The notes beneath the pieces were generated by a model that was given only the letters and a program-made list of their open reading frames with translations, had not been told where the DNA came from and ran no database searches. Positions 25,261 to 34,708 of a DNA stretch of 52,169 nt are shown piece after piece. Made by a program: the position numbers and the translations under genes. Source of the stretch: Desulfuromonas sp. (lineage in GTDB: Bacteria; Desulfobacterota; Desulfuromonadia; Desulfuromonadales; Geopsychrobacteraceae); NCBI GenBank assembly GCA_002868865.1, contig PKUC01000024.1, positions 1-52,169 on the forward strand, in the 5' to 3' direction. How positions within the stretch are numbered: the first letter of the stretch is position 1; every line of letters begins with the position of its first letter.

Positions 25261-26673
25261 ATGACACGAGTTGTGGTGATCGGTGCTGGGATTTCCGGAC
25301 TTTCTACCGCCTACGCGATCGAAACATTGGCCGCACAGGTCGCGTTGAGTGTGGAGGTTCGAGTCGTTGAGAAGCTCGATCGAACCGGAGGTAAGATCCA
25401 TTCGATTCACGACAGCGGTTTTTTGTGCGAATGGGGGCCCAACGGCTTTCTCGATAATAAACCGATGACCCTTGATCTCTGCAAGCAGCTGCAGATCGAC
25501 GGACAGCTGCTGCGCTCCGATGATAATGCCCGCAAGCGTTTCATCTATTCGCAACAGGTTCTTCACCGTCTCCCGGAGAACGGTCCTTCCTTTCTGAAAT
25601 CCCCGCTGATCTCATGGCCGGGGAAGATGCGGCTGGCCTGTGAGATGCTGGTGCCGAAACGGACCGACGGCGTCGATGAGACGTTGGCCGATTTTGGTCG
25701 TCGTCGCTTAGGTGCTGAAGCCCTGAACAAACTGATCGCTCCGATGGTGTCCGGTATCTTCGCCGGTGACCCGGAAACCATGAGCTTGAAGAGCTGCTTT
25801 CCTAAAATTCACAGTCTCGAGCAGGAGCATGGTGGCCTGATCAAGGCGATGCTCAAGTTGGCCAAAAAGAAGAAGGCCGAAGTCAAAGAGGGCAAGGTTG
25901 TCGCCAGCGCAGCCGGCCCCGGTGGGGTTCTGACCTCTTTTACGGACGGGATCCAGGAGCTCAGCGACGGCGCGGCCAAGGCGCTGAAGGGGGAAGTGCT
26001 GACCGAGGCGGGCGTGCAGCGGATAGAAAAGAAGCAGGACGGCTATCAGCTCCACTTCGAAGACGGCAGCAGCCTCGATGCTGACATGGTCGTCAGCGCC
26101 GCTCCGGCCTACGCGGCCGCGGCCATGCTCGAAGAGTTGGACGATGGGATCGCTGCGCTGCTCCGTCAGATTCCGTATGCGACGATGAACGTCATCTGTT
26201 TCGGCTATCAGCGGGACAAAATCACGCATGATCTCAACGGCTTCGGCTATCTGATCCCCAAGGCTGAAGGGTGTAACACCCTCGGGACACTCTGGGATTC
26301 GAGCATCTTCCCCAATCGTGCCCCCGAAGGCCATGTCATGTTGCGCTCGATGATGGGCGGCGGTACCAACCCCGGGGCTATCGACCTGTCCGAAGACGAA
26401 GTCCGGTCGCGGACGATGGACGACCTGCGCCAGATCATGAAGATCGACGTGGAGCCCGATTTTGCGCGGGTGTTCAGACACCGCAAGGCGATTCCGCAGT
26501 ACACGGTGGGGCATGCGCAGCGCTTCGCGGAGGTGCGTGAAAAGCTGGGTCGGCACGCGGGACTGTTTATCACTGGCAATGCCTTCGGCGGTGTCGGTCT
26601 GAACGATTGCGTCAATGCCTCCAATTTGGTTGCCGCAGAGGTTGTCGACGTTCTGCGACAGCGCGTAGATTGA
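25261..26673 (+). CDS. hemY: Protoporphyrinogen oxidase HemY (HemG/PpoX type)
   Basis: 470 aa from the ATG at 25261, which follows AGGAGAAGAT; the frame extends to 25198 without a ribosome-binding site. It is an FAD-dependent amine-oxidase-fold enzyme: MTRVVVIGAGISGLSTAYAIE with the GxGxxG dinucleotide motif, LDRTGGKIHS, and the C-terminal FAD-binding ITGNAFGGVGLNDCVNA. It oxidises protoporphyrinogen IX (or coproporphyrinogen III in coproporphyrin-pathway organisms). The classical enzyme uses O2, which is notable in a presumed anaerobe. A strong terminator follows. Confidence 0.93.
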   Translation: MTRVVVIGAGISGLSTAYAIETLAAQVALSVEVRVVEKLDRTGGKIHSIHDSGFLCEWGPNGFLDNKPMTLDLCKQLQIDGQLLRSDDNARKRFIYSQQVLHRLPENGPSFLKSPLISWPGKMRLACEMLVPKRTDGVDETLADFGRRRLGAEALNKLIAPMVSGIFAGDPETMSLKSCFPKIHSLEQEHGGLIKAMLKLAKKKKAEVKEGKVVASAAGPGGVLTSFTDGIQELSDGAAKALKGEVLTEAGVQRIEKKQDGYQLHFEDGSSLDADMVVSAAPAYAAAAMLEELDDGIAALLRQIPYATMNVICFGYQRDKITHDLNGFGYLIPKAEGCNTLGTLWDSSIFPNRAPEGHVMLRSMMGGGTNPGAIDLSEDEVRSRTMDDLRQIMKIDVEPDFARVFRHRKAIPQYTVGHAQRFAEVREKLGRHAGLFITGNAFGGVGLNDCVNASNLVAAEVVDVLRQRVD

Positions 26674-26674
26674 G

Positions 26675-26717
26675 CACAAAAGGGCCCTTGATGGTCGTCA
26701 TCAAGGGCCCTTTTGTG
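26675..26717. terminator. Bidirectional terminator between hemY and ilvE
   Basis: A 19-bp perfect stem (26675-26693 with 26699-26717) and a 5-nt loop, with A-run and T-run flanks suited to both convergent genes. Confidence 0.9.
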
Positions 26718-26740
26718 GTTTTCTCGTTTGACTGGGCGGG

Positions 26741-27805
26741 TTAGAGGATGGTAACCCAGCCGTGCGGGTCGGCCTTGCGGCCGTATTGGATGTCGGTGAG
26801 GGTTTTGTACAGCTTCATGGTCAATTCTCCCGGATCGCCGTTGTTGAAGCTGACGCTTTCGCCCTTGTAGCAGAACGAGCCGACCGGAGAGATAACGACA
26901 GCGGTGCCGGTGCCGAAGGCTTCTTTCAGGCGACCGTTGCCGATCCCCTCCATCACTTCATCCACCGTCAGCGCCCGCTCTTCGATGTCATATCCCATCT
27001 CTTTGCAGAGGGTCAGGACCGAACGACGGGTGATTCCGTCGAGGACCGTGCCGCGCAGCGGGGAGGTGACGATCTTGTCATCATAGAGGAAGAACATGTT
27101 CATGCTGCCGACCTCTTCGACATACTTCCTTTCTTTGGCGTCGAGCCACAGCACCTGATCGTAGCCGTTTTCGGCGGCCTCTTTTGCCGCATAGAGACTG
27201 GCAGCATAGTTGCCGCCGGTTTTGGCCTCGCCGGTGCCGCCCTGGGTTGCGCGGACATAGTGGTCCGAAATCCAGATCTTGACCGGGGCGATGCCGCCTT
27301 TGTAATAGGCCCCGACCGGGCTGAGGATGACATAGCAGAGGTACTGATCTGCGGGGCGCACACCGAGCATCGCTTCGGTGGCGATCATGGTGGGCCGGAT
27401 GTAGAGGCTGGTCCCTTCGCTGAAGGGAACCCAGTCGCTTTCCAATTGCACCAGTTTCAGAATCGCATCGAGGAAAAATTCATTGTCCACTTCGGGCATG
27501 CACATCCGCTGTGCGCTGAGGTTGAAGCGGGTGACATTGTCGCTGGGGCGAAACAGTGCAACTTTGCCGTCAGGGCGGCGGAAGGCTTTTAGCCCTTCAA
27601 AGATTTCCTGTGAATAGTGCAAAACCATCGCGGCCGGATCGAGAGAAAAAGGGCCGTAGGGCTCTATGCGCGCAGAGTGCCAGCCTTTGCCGGTATCGTA
27701 CTGCATGACGAACATACGATCAGTAAAGGTTCTTCCAAAGGCCAGATCTGTTTCTTCGGAAAGTCCCGGCTTGGGATTTGTTACGGGCAGGATATCGAGT
27801 TTCAT
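26741..27805 (-). CDS. ilvE: Branched-chain amino acid aminotransferase IlvE
   Basis: 354 aa from the ATG at 27805, preceded by TGGAGG ten bases upstream. The frame remains open to 28990, but that part lies opposite larA and is a shadow. It is a fold-type IV PLP enzyme: GLKAFRRPDGKVALFRPSDN, AKTGGNYAASLYAAKEA with the PLP lysine at its start, EVGSMNMFF, and GTVLDGITRRSVL and GTGTAVVISPVGS near the phosphate-binding site. It is the longer, eukaryote-like BCAT type. It performs the last step of Leu, Ile and Val synthesis and the first step of their breakdown. Confidence 0.95.
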   Translation of the reverse strand: MKLDILPVTNPKPGLSEETDLAFGRTFTDRMFVMQYDTGKGWHSARIEPYGPFSLDPAAMVLHYSQEIFEGLKAFRRPDGKVALFRPSDNVTRFNLSAQRMCMPEVDNEFFLDAILKLVQLESDWVPFSEGTSLYIRPTMIATEAMLGVRPADQYLCYVILSPVGAYYKGGIAPVKIWISDHYVRATQGGTGEAKTGGNYAASLYAAKEAAENGYDQVLWLDAKERKYVEEVGSMNMFFLYDDKIVTSPLRGTVLDGITRRSVLTLCKEMGYDIEERALTVDEVMEGIGNGRLKEAFGTGTAVVISPVGSFCYKGESVSFNNGDPGELTMKLYKTLTDIQYGRKADPHGWVTIL

Positions 27806-28006
27806 GGGTCTTGACCCTCCACAAAATGAGGTTGGACAGATAAAATATGACCGCTTTTTTAGCACAGTTTCACGAGGGGCTGCAAGGTTTCGGGCAGTGC
27901 GGGCAGTCCCCGTCGGACAAGGTGTTCTCGTCTCGCGGGTTAACCTTATCTGGGGGGTATCAAGGTGAACAGGTGCAGTTGATGGAGAATCGATAGGATA
28001 CAGGGG

Positions 28007-29296
28007 ATGGCTGTGACATCTGTCGAGTTGAAATATGGATCGGAGCGTTGGTCGCTGTCCTGTGACGAGGCTCAACTGCTGACGGTCGATCTGCCTTCGG
28101 CGGAGAGACCGGAAGTATTGGTGCGTCGGGCGCTGGCCAACCCGGTAGGTACGCCGCCGCTGGCGGAGATCTGCCAGCCTGGGGACAGGGTCGTTATCGT
28201 TACCTCGGATATCACGCGGGCGACGGGCAGTGCTCTTTATCTGCCGATATTGGTCGATGAGCTCAATCGTGCCGGTGTTGACGATCGGGATATCGAGATT
28301 GTGATCGCTCTCGGTATCCACCGCCGCCAGACTGCGGATGAGCACCGTCGTATCGTTGGTGCGCTCTTCGGCAGAATCAAGGTGACGGATCATGACTGTG
28401 ATGATGCCGAACAACTGGTTGAGCTGGGCTGCACCAGTGGCGGGATCCCGGTGTGGATCAACCGGACGGTTGCCGAAGCCGATCGAGTGATCGTGACCGG
28501 TTCGATCGGATTCCACTATTTTGCCGGGTTCGGCGGTGGGCGCAAAGGGTTGGTGCCGGGGGTGGCCTCGCGACAGACCTGCATGGCCAGCCATTTTTCG
28601 GTCTTCAATCCACCAGAGATCGGCGGGAAGCATCCCCGGGCTGTTGCCGGAGCGCTGCAGGGAAACCCCGTGCACCAAAACCTGCTGGAGGCGGCGAAGA
28701 TGGTGCACAGCGATTTTCTGCTGAACACCGTACTGTCTCCCTCGAAGGACATGCTCGGGGTTTTCTGTGGCGATCTTGTCCAGGCACATTTGGCCGGGTG
28801 TGAGTTGGTGCGCCAGAGTTATGAGGTCCCTCTGGAAGAGCCGGTGGATCTCGCTGTGGTCTCCTGTGGCGGGCTGCCCAAGGATATCAATTTTATCCAG
28901 GCACAAAAGGCCCTCGACTACAGTGTCAATGCGGTGCGCGATGGGGGTGTGGTGATTCTGCTGGCGGCCTGCCCGGACGGTTTTGGTCACCCGACGTTCT
29001 TCAATTGGTTCCGTTATCAGCAGTTGGACGCTTTTGAGGCGGCGTTGCGGGCCGGCTATCAGATCAATGGACAGACGGCCTATTCGGTGTTTTCTAAGGC
29101 TCGGCGTTTTAAGGTGCTTCTGGTCAGTGAACTGAGCCGCGACCAGACCGAGGCGATGGGGATGAAGAAGGCGATGGATTTGTCCCAGGCGATGGAGATG
29201 GCCCGTAAGTATCTGCCGGTTCGACCAGAAATCGTCATTATCCCTGAGGGAGGGACCGTTCTGCCGCGGGTCGTCAGGTCTGAATTGCGCCGCTGA
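28007..29296 (+). CDS. larA: Nickel-pincer lactate racemase LarA (DUF2088)
   Basis: 429 aa. LarA interconverts D- and L-lactate, or related 2-hydroxy acids, using a covalently bound nickel-pincer nucleotide. The residue pattern of the Lactobacillus plantarum enzyme (His 108, His 174, Lys 184, His 200) is matched here by His 105 (LGIHRRQ), His 170 (SIGFHYFAGF), Lys 180 (GGGRKGLVPG) and His 196 (CMASH). The cofactor genes larB, larC and larE are not in the window. The neighbouring glcD and glcF would oxidise one enantiomer, so the racemase would let both be used. Other DUF2088 racemases act on malate or gluconate-type acids, so the substrate is inferred from context. Confidence 0.88.
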   Translation: MAVTSVELKYGSERWSLSCDEAQLLTVDLPSAERPEVLVRRALANPVGTPPLAEICQPGDRVVIVTSDITRATGSALYLPILVDELNRAGVDDRDIEIVIALGIHRRQTADEHRRIVGALFGRIKVTDHDCDDAEQLVELGCTSGGIPVWINRTVAEADRVIVTGSIGFHYFAGFGGGRKGLVPGVASRQTCMASHFSVFNPPEIGGKHPRAVAGALQGNPVHQNLLEAAKMVHSDFLLNTVLSPSKDMLGVFCGDLVQAHLAGCELVRQSYEVPLEEPVDLAVVSCGGLPKDINFIQAQKALDYSVNAVRDGGVVILLAACPDGFGHPTFFNWFRYQQLDAFEAALRAGYQINGQTAYSVFSKARRFKVLLVSELSRDQTEAMGMKKAMDLSQAMEMARKYLPVRPEIVIIPEGGTVLPRVVRSELRR

Positions 29297-29340
29297 CGCT
29301 GGACATTACGGTTCGACTTGAGTGATAATAAATCGAAATT

Positions 29341-29383
29341 GAGGCGCGAAGACGTGCACATCGGTCTTTGCGCCTCCTGTGCT
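29341..29383 (+). terminator. Terminator between larA and glcD
   Basis: A 13-bp stem with one G-T pair (29341-29353 with 29364-29376) followed by CTGTGC and six T's. It suggests that glcD has its own promoter or depends on read-through. Confidence 0.65.
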
Positions 29384-29420
29384 TTTTTATAGAAACGGTT
29401 GACCGCATAGAGGGTTAGGT

Positions 29421-30803
29421 ATGCTTGACGCACGTATCGTAAAGATTCTTCAGGACATTGTCGGCAAGGAGTACGTCTCGACGGAAAAGGCAGATCTGAT
29501 CTGTTATTCCTACGACGCGACCCAGCGCCGTTTTCTCCCCGATGTTGTTGTTCATCCGGGCAGTGCAGACGAGGTCAGCCTGATCATGAAGATGGCAAAC
29601 GCGGAGAAGGTCCCGGTGTTTCCGCGTGGTGCAGGCAGCGGGTTTACCGGCGGCAGCCTGCCGACCGAAGGGGGGATCGTTCTTGTGATGACTCGCCTCG
29701 ATCGCATCCTGCAGCTCGATGAAGAGAATCTGGTGGCAACGGTTGAACCGGGCGTGGTGACCGAAGATTTCCAAAAGGCGGTGGAGAAGGTCGGTCTGTT
29801 TTATCCCCCCGATCCCGCGTCACTGAAGTTTTCCACCCTGGGCGGAAACGTCGCCGAGTGCGCCGGAGGTCCGCGCTGCGTCAAGTATGGCGTCACCAAG
29901 GATTTTATCCTCGGCCTCGAGATCGTGACCCCCACCGGCGATATTATCACCACCGGCGGCGCGACCATGAAGGGTGTCGTCGGTTACGATCTTACCAAGT
30001 TGATGTGCGGCAGCGAAGGAACCCTGTCCATTATTACCAAGATAATTATCAAGCTGCTGCCGTTGCCCGAGGCCAAGAAGACCATGCTGGTGCTGTTCGA
30101 TTCCATCGACGGCGCAGCGCAAGCGGTGTCGGCAATTATCCGCGGCAAGATCATCCCCACGACTCTCGAATTTATGGATGCGGCGACCATCGACTGTGTC
30201 CGGCAGGCCACCGATCTGGATGTTCCCGAGTCGGCCCGCGCACTGTTGATTATCGAAGTCGATGGTGATGCCGATGTGATCGCCAAGCAGGCCAAGCGGA
30301 TCGCCGATATTGTCCAGCCCCTCGGCGTTGTTGAGACCCGCATCGCCGAAACCGCCGAACAGAGCGAGGCGCTCTGGCAGATCCGTCGATCGGTTTCGGC
30401 GTCGTTGCGTAAGGTTAATCCCGATAAGTTTAACGAAGATATCTGTGTGCCGCGCAGTAAGGTGCCGGACATGATCCGCAGGATCGAGAAAATCGCTGAC
30501 GCTTATGACATTCCGATCGTCAATTTCGGTCACGCCGGGGATGGAAATATCCATGTCAATGTCATGATTGACGGCAAGGTTCCCGGACAGCAACAGCAGG
30601 CCGATGCCGCCATCGAAGAGGTCTTCAAGGGTGCGCTGGAACTCGGTGGAACCATGAGTGGAGAACACGGCGTCGGGATTATGAAAGCGCCCTATATCCC
30701 CCTGGAGTTGTCGACCGGTGCGGTGGATTACATGAAGACGATCAAGCGGGCCCTCGACCCCAATAATATCCTCAACCCCGGAAAAATCTTTCTGGATGGC
30801 TGA
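29421..30803 (+). CDS. glcD: FAD-linked D-lactate/glycolate oxidase subunit GlcD
   Basis: 460 aa. The FAD_binding_4 (PCMH) domain includes FPRGAGSGFTGGSLPTEGG and STLGGNVAECAGGPRCVKYG. The C-terminal FAD-oxidase domain includes NFGHAGDGNIHVNVM and GEHGVGIMKAPY. It oxidises D-2-hydroxy acids such as D-lactate or glycolate and passes electrons to the Fe-S partner GlcF, encoded 32 bp downstream, and on to the quinone pool. Proximity of larA points to lactate as the physiological substrate, by inference. Glycolate is the alternative. Confidence 0.92.
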   Translation: MLDARIVKILQDIVGKEYVSTEKADLICYSYDATQRRFLPDVVVHPGSADEVSLIMKMANAEKVPVFPRGAGSGFTGGSLPTEGGIVLVMTRLDRILQLDEENLVATVEPGVVTEDFQKAVEKVGLFYPPDPASLKFSTLGGNVAECAGGPRCVKYGVTKDFILGLEIVTPTGDIITTGGATMKGVVGYDLTKLMCGSEGTLSIITKIIIKLLPLPEAKKTMLVLFDSIDGAAQAVSAIIRGKIIPTTLEFMDAATIDCVRQATDLDVPESARALLIIEVDGDADVIAKQAKRIADIVQPLGVVETRIAETAEQSEALWQIRRSVSASLRKVNPDKFNEDICVPRSKVPDMIRRIEKIADAYDIPIVNFGHAGDGNIHVNVMIDGKVPGQQQQADAAIEEVFKGALELGGTMSGEHGVGIMKAPYIPLELSTGAVDYMKTIKRALDPNNILNPGKIFLDG

Positions 30804-30835
30804 TCGGTGCTGCCGATTCTCCTCTGTTCTGGACG

Positions 30836-32113
30836 ATGAAAACCGTTATGGCAAAACTGAAGACGCTTGAAGATTATCGCGAAGAGATTGAACAGTGCGT
30901 GAAGTGCGGCGCCTGCCGGGCTCACTGCCCGGTGTTCGGTGCCGAGAAGCACGAAGGGCGGGTGGCACGAGGCAAGGTTGCGCTGGCGGGTGCGCTGCTC
31001 GAAGGTGAAATCGGTCTCGAAGAAAAATTGCTGTTCGACCTATCCCAGTGTCTGCTGTGCGGCAGCTGCTGTGCTCAGTGCCCCAACAAGGTGCCCACCG
31101 AAGAGATCGTCGCCGCGGCTCGCCGTGAGATTTCCCGACAGAAGGGACTGTCGACCTTCGCAAAGGGGATGACCACGGTGCTGAAGAATCAGGGGCTGAT
31201 GAACCGTCTGGCTAAGACCGGCGGAGTTTTATCCAGTGTTCTGTTCAAGAAACTTCCCGAAAACAGCGGGCTGCGACTGCGCTTTCCCGCGCCTTTTATC
31301 GATCAGAATCGAACCCTGCCACCTATTACGGGCAAACCGTTTCGCGAGCGCTATCCTGAGCGGATTGAAGGACAGCCTGGGCAGCCCACCGTGGCCTTTT
31401 TTACCGGCTGCGGGATTAACTACATGTATCCCGATATCGGTGAGGCTTTTCTGCGGGCGATGAGATTTCTCGGGGTGACGGTGGTGATTCCGGCCGAGCA
31501 GGGTTGTTGCGGGCTGCCCGCCGTCAGTGCTGGTGCGACCGAGGTTGTCGAAGAGTTGGCGGACCGTAACCTGAAAGCGTTGACGGCGCAGCCGTTCGAT
31601 TGCATCGTGACCGCTTGTGCATCCTGTAATGCCGGGTTGGGGAAGATCTATGCGGACCTCGAGGGGGATTATGCCGCATTGGCGGCCAAGACCCGCGATG
31701 TCTTCGCCTTTCTGGTCGAACAGGGGCTGCCCGCCAGGCTGGCCGAACTGCCGCGCGCCACAGAGCGGATCCTGGTCACCTATCACGATCCCTGCCACCT
31801 GCGCACCCGGGGGATTACCTATGAACCGAGGGAGATATTAAAGAACCTTCCGCAGGTCGATTTTGTCGAGATGGCCGCGGCCGGAACCTGCTGCGGGCTC
31901 GGTGGGACCTATTCGGTTTACCACTACGAAACCAGCAAAAAGATCGGAGCGAAAAAAGCCGGGCATGTGGTTGATTCCGGGGCTGAGATTGTTGCGACGG
32001 ATTGTCCCGGGTGCATCATGCAGCTTCAGGACAGCTTGAACCATGCGGGTGCGAAGGTCCGTGTCAAGCATATCCTCGATCTTCTTCTCGAGGCCCTGCC
32101 CCCGTCCCCATAA
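30836..32113 (+). CDS. glcF: Fe-S subunit GlcF of D-lactate/glycolate oxidase
   Basis: 425 aa. Two ferredoxin-type [4Fe-4S] motifs lie at the N-terminus (CVKCGACRAHCP near residues 22-33 and CLLCGSCCAQCP near 75-86). Two CCG domains follow: FFTGCGINYM with EQGCCGLPA, and HDPCHLRT with CCGLGGTY and TDCPGCIMQ. This is the electron-transfer partner of GlcD, as in lactate-oxidising anaerobes. The exact start is uncertain: ATG at 30836 or the in-frame ATG at 30848, neither with a strong ribosome-binding site. Confidence 0.92.
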   Translation: MKTVMAKLKTLEDYREEIEQCVKCGACRAHCPVFGAEKHEGRVARGKVALAGALLEGEIGLEEKLLFDLSQCLLCGSCCAQCPNKVPTEEIVAAARREISRQKGLSTFAKGMTTVLKNQGLMNRLAKTGGVLSSVLFKKLPENSGLRLRFPAPFIDQNRTLPPITGKPFRERYPERIEGQPGQPTVAFFTGCGINYMYPDIGEAFLRAMRFLGVTVVIPAEQGCCGLPAVSAGATEVVEELADRNLKALTAQPFDCIVTACASCNAGLGKIYADLEGDYAALAAKTRDVFAFLVEQGLPARLAELPRATERILVTYHDPCHLRTRGITYEPREILKNLPQVDFVEMAAAGTCCGLGGTYSVYHYETSKKIGAKKAGHVVDSGAEIVATDCPGCIMQLQDSLNHAGAKVRVKHILDLLLEALPPSP

Positions 32114-32194
32114 CGGATTTTTGGTTTTCCCTTAAAAACATGTAAAAAATGAGAAAAGTCGGGAATAGGGCTGGTTTATTTGTTTTGCCTAATG

Positions 32195-32208
32195 TAAGAT
32201 CGATCTTA
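32195..32208. repeat. Perfect 14-bp palindrome upstream of the chemoreceptor gene
   Basis: TAAGATCGATCTTA, 51 bp before the ATG at 32259. It could be an operator for a dimeric regulator. No known site matches. Confidence 0.35.
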
Positions 32209-32258
32209 TTGTTTTTATCCCTGCCTTTTTGATTGGCACTCTGGGACAAGGAGATCCT

Positions 32259-34151
32259 ATGGCTGCGCAGGCGACCCCTTTCTTTCGTTTCAAGTTGTTT
32301 TACAAAGTCGGGCTGATGGGCCTGATCGGGCTGGTCGGCTTGTCACTGCTCGGATGGCTCGGTTATCAGGCGACACTGAAGATCGATACTTCTGCTCAGC
32401 AGAGCCTGGTGCAGGGGGCGGCGGTGCGTAGCGATCTGGTCAGGACCTATGACCAGGCCCTTGCAAGTGAAGATCTGGCTCTGGAACTGGGTGCGCTCAA
32501 TCGTGGATTGATCGAGCTGATGAATCTTCTGGTCAACGGTAAGAACACCGGGATCAGTACAGAGCAGGTCTTGCTCGAAGCGAAAAAATTGACGAGGAAG
32601 GCCGAGGTTGTTCGTAGCGCTCCCGGCGGAGATCGGCTCATCGACGGGACGAAAAGAACTCTTGCGGAAGTGACGATCAATAACTTTCTCGATATTGAGG
32701 CGCTGATCGAATTCGAGCTGCCGACGCTTTACGGACTCGATACCCGCAGCCAGGAATATAAGGCACTACAGGGCGAAATCGCGGTGGCTCTGGCACGCAT
32801 GTATGCTTTTATTTCGAGAAATATCGAGGAATTGGCTGAAAAAAGTCTGTCGGAGGTGAAAACCAATAAGGAGAATATCGCAGCAGAGTTGAGCAGTGCA
32901 GACACGCAGGCCGAAGCGGTGCGCAGTGCGCTGGCGTCAACTACGGCGCAGGCAGAAGTCGATCTCAAGACGGTTTTTATCGTTACTATCGTCGTGATGG
33001 GGATTATCTTCACCTATTTTGCCTTCAGCCTTGTGATTCCGCTCAATAAGACCGTGCGAATGGCCCGCGATCTCCGCGGTGGTCGGGTCGGGGCGCGCCT
33101 AGATCTTGGTTCTCGTCGTGATGAGTTCGGCTCAATGGCGCGGGCTCTCAACGAATTTGCTGACGATCTCCAGCACGACTTCGTCGGCACCATGCAGGCG
33201 ATGGCCAGGGGTGATTTCACTGTTAAGATTGAGCCGAAGGACGATCAGGATATCATCCGCACGGCTCTCAAAGATGCCAAGGAGCAGCTGAACAAGGTGC
33301 TTCTCGATATCCTTGACAGCAGCGAGCAGGTTGCCGCAGGGAGTCTGCAGGTCGCCGAGAGCAGTCTGACCCTCTCTCAGGGGGCCAGCGAGTCGGCCGC
33401 TTCTCTTGAGGAGGTCAGTGCGTCGATGAATGAGATTTCCGGGCAGACGCGACGCAGCGCGGAAAACGCCACGGCGGTCAACCAACTCTCCCTCGAGGCT
33501 AAACGGGCTGCCGACCTCGGGAACGAGCAGATGCAGTCGATGGTCGAGGCGATGGGAGAGATCAGCGACGCGGGCAAGAGTATCAGTCAGATCATCAAAG
33601 TGATCGATGAGATCGCGTTTCAGACCAATCTGTTGGCTTTGAATGCTGCGATCGAGGCGGCGCGGGCCGGTGAGTACGGAAAAGGTTTTGCTGTGGTTGC
33701 CGCAGAAGTCCGCAGTCTCGCGGCGCGTAGCGCCAGTGCGGCCAGTGAAACTGCAAGCCTGATCGAAGGGTCGGTCAGCAAGACTGAAAATGGCGCACAG
33801 ATCGCCGAGCAGACCGCTGAAGCCCTCTGCGAGATTCTGGAAAAGGTTACCGAGACATCCGATCTGACTGCAGCGATCGCCACTGCGAGCCACGAGCAGG
33901 CCGAAGGGGTTGCTCAGGTCAACAAGGGCTTGGGGCAGATCGATCTGGTTATTCAGCAGAATACGGTCGACGCCGAAGAAGGTTCTGCGAACAGCAACGA
34001 GTTGTCTGGTGAAGCGGCGAAGATGAAGGAGTTGATCAGCACCTTTACTCTGGACCACCGTGCGGAGGAGACGTTGGCGTTGGCGATCGACGAGGAGCCT
34101 GAGCAGGCCGAAGAGCAGGTCGCCCTCGAGTGGCAGACCGCCGAAGAATAA
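32259..34151 (+). CDS. Methyl-accepting chemotaxis protein
   Basis: 630 aa from the ATG at 32259 with AAGGAG upstream. TM1 is at about residues 12-34, a mostly helical periplasmic four-helix-bundle-like region spans about 35-236, TM2 about 237-262 ([20 protein letters not shown]), HAMP about 263-315, and then the methylation helices. The highly conserved hairpin tip [20 protein letters not shown] (about 450-470) contacts CheA and CheW. The C-terminus is a long acidic tail ending EWQTAEE, reminiscent of tethers that recruit CheR or CheB, though not the canonical NWETF. The ligand is unknown. Confidence 0.94.
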   Translation: MAAQATPFFRFKLFYKVGLMGLIGLVGLSLLGWLGYQATLKIDTSAQQSLVQGAAVRSDLVRTYDQALASEDLALELGALNRGLIELMNLLVNGKNTGISTEQVLLEAKKLTRKAEVVRSAPGGDRLIDGTKRTLAEVTINNFLDIEALIEFELPTLYGLDTRSQEYKALQGEIAVALARMYAFISRNIEELAEKSLSEVKTNKENIAAELSSADTQAEAVRSALASTTAQAEVDLKTVFIVTIVVMGIIFTYFAFSLVIPLNKTVRMARDLRGGRVGARLDLGSRRDEFGSMARALNEFADDLQHDFVGTMQAMARGDFTVKIEPKDDQDIIRTALKDAKEQLNKVLLDILDSSEQVAAGSLQVAESSLTLSQGASESAASLEEVSASMNEISGQTRRSAENATAVNQLSLEAKRAADLGNEQMQSMVEAMGEISDAGKSISQIIKVIDEIAFQTNLLALNAAIEAARAGEYGKGFAVVAAEVRSLAARSASAASETASLIEGSVSKTENGAQIAEQTAEALCEILEKVTETSDLTAAIATASHEQAEGVAQVNKGLGQIDLVIQQNTVDAEEGSANSNELSGEAAKMKELISTFTLDHRAEETLALAIDEEPEQAEEQVALEWQTAEE

Positions 34152-34192
34152 CGCACCTGTCGGTTGCGTCTGAACCATTAGCCCGTATTTTC

Positions 34193-34221
34193 AAAATCCC
34201 CGTTCTGCGGGGATTTTGTTT
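34193..34221 (+). terminator. Rho-independent terminator after the chemoreceptor gene
   Basis: A 10-bp perfect stem (34193-34202 with 34208-34217), 5-nt loop and a T-rich tail. Confidence 0.85.
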
Positions 34222-34296
34222 TGGGGCCGCTGTGACAACTTGGGATGAGGTATGACGGTGGCGTAGCCGGCTGTTAAGATTGGCTGCTGGATTGGA

Positions 34297-34325
34297 TTGT
34301 CTTTTTTTTCGCGTCGTTGTATGCT
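34297..34325 (+). promoter_or_regulatory. Candidate sigma-70 promoter for tatA
   Basis: TTGTCT at 34297-34302, a 17-bp spacer and TATGCT at 34320-34325, about 74 bp before the tatA start. Moderate consensus match only. Confidence 0.4.
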
Positions 34326-34398
34326 TTATGATCGATAACCCGCGGCGATGTTGGCTTGCGGGGGTCGGCAGAATGTTTTCAGTTAAAGGAGTAAGGCC

Positions 34399-34602
34399 AT
34401 GTTTGGATTAGGGACCCAGGAGCTGCTCATCATCCTCGTGCTGGTGATGATTGTTTTCGGCGCCGGTAAATTACCTCAAGTCGGTGGAGCGCTCGGCAAG
34501 GGACTGCGCAATTTTAAAAAAGGGATGAACGACGCTGATGCTGAGATCGAAGAGGCACAGGTGGAGTCTATCGAGAAGAAAGAGGACAAAAAGGACGATT
34601 GA
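34399..34602 (+). CDS. tatA: Twin-arginine translocase subunit TatA
   Basis: 67 aa. One N-terminal membrane helix (LGTQELLIILVLVMIVFG) is followed by the FGAGKLP hinge, an amphipathic helix (LGKGLRNFKKGM) and an acidic/Lys tail. TatA oligomers form the pore of the Tat system, which exports folded proteins such as Fe-S and molybdenum enzymes. An AAAGGAG ribosome-binding site is present. tatC is not in the window. Confidence 0.95.
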   Translation: MFGLGTQELLIILVLVMIVFGAGKLPQVGGALGKGLRNFKKGMNDADAEIEEAQVESIEKKEDKKDD

Positions 34603-34626
34603 GACCCGCAACTACAGGCTGATTCG

Positions 34627-34655
34627 CAGGGGTGCCGATTATCACGGCATCCCTG
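34627..34655 (+). terminator. Hairpin terminator after tatA
   Basis: An 11-bp stem with one G-T pair (34627-34637 with 34645-34655), followed by TTTGCGTTT. Confidence 0.6.
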
Positions 34656-34708
34656 TTTGCGTTTCAGCATACCGCAGGTCGTTAACGGTTTGAAGTGGAG
34701 ATAAGTAT

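Noticed and set aside
27806-28990. Frame of ilvE stays open for another 395 codons upstream
   Set aside because: It lies opposite larA, has Arg/His/Pro-rich shadow composition, and a good ribosome-binding site sits before the ATG at 27805.
32114-32258. c-di-GMP riboswitch before the chemoreceptor gene
   Set aside because: GEMM aptamers are common in this group, but the conserved GEMM core sequences are absent; only a short palindrome is present.
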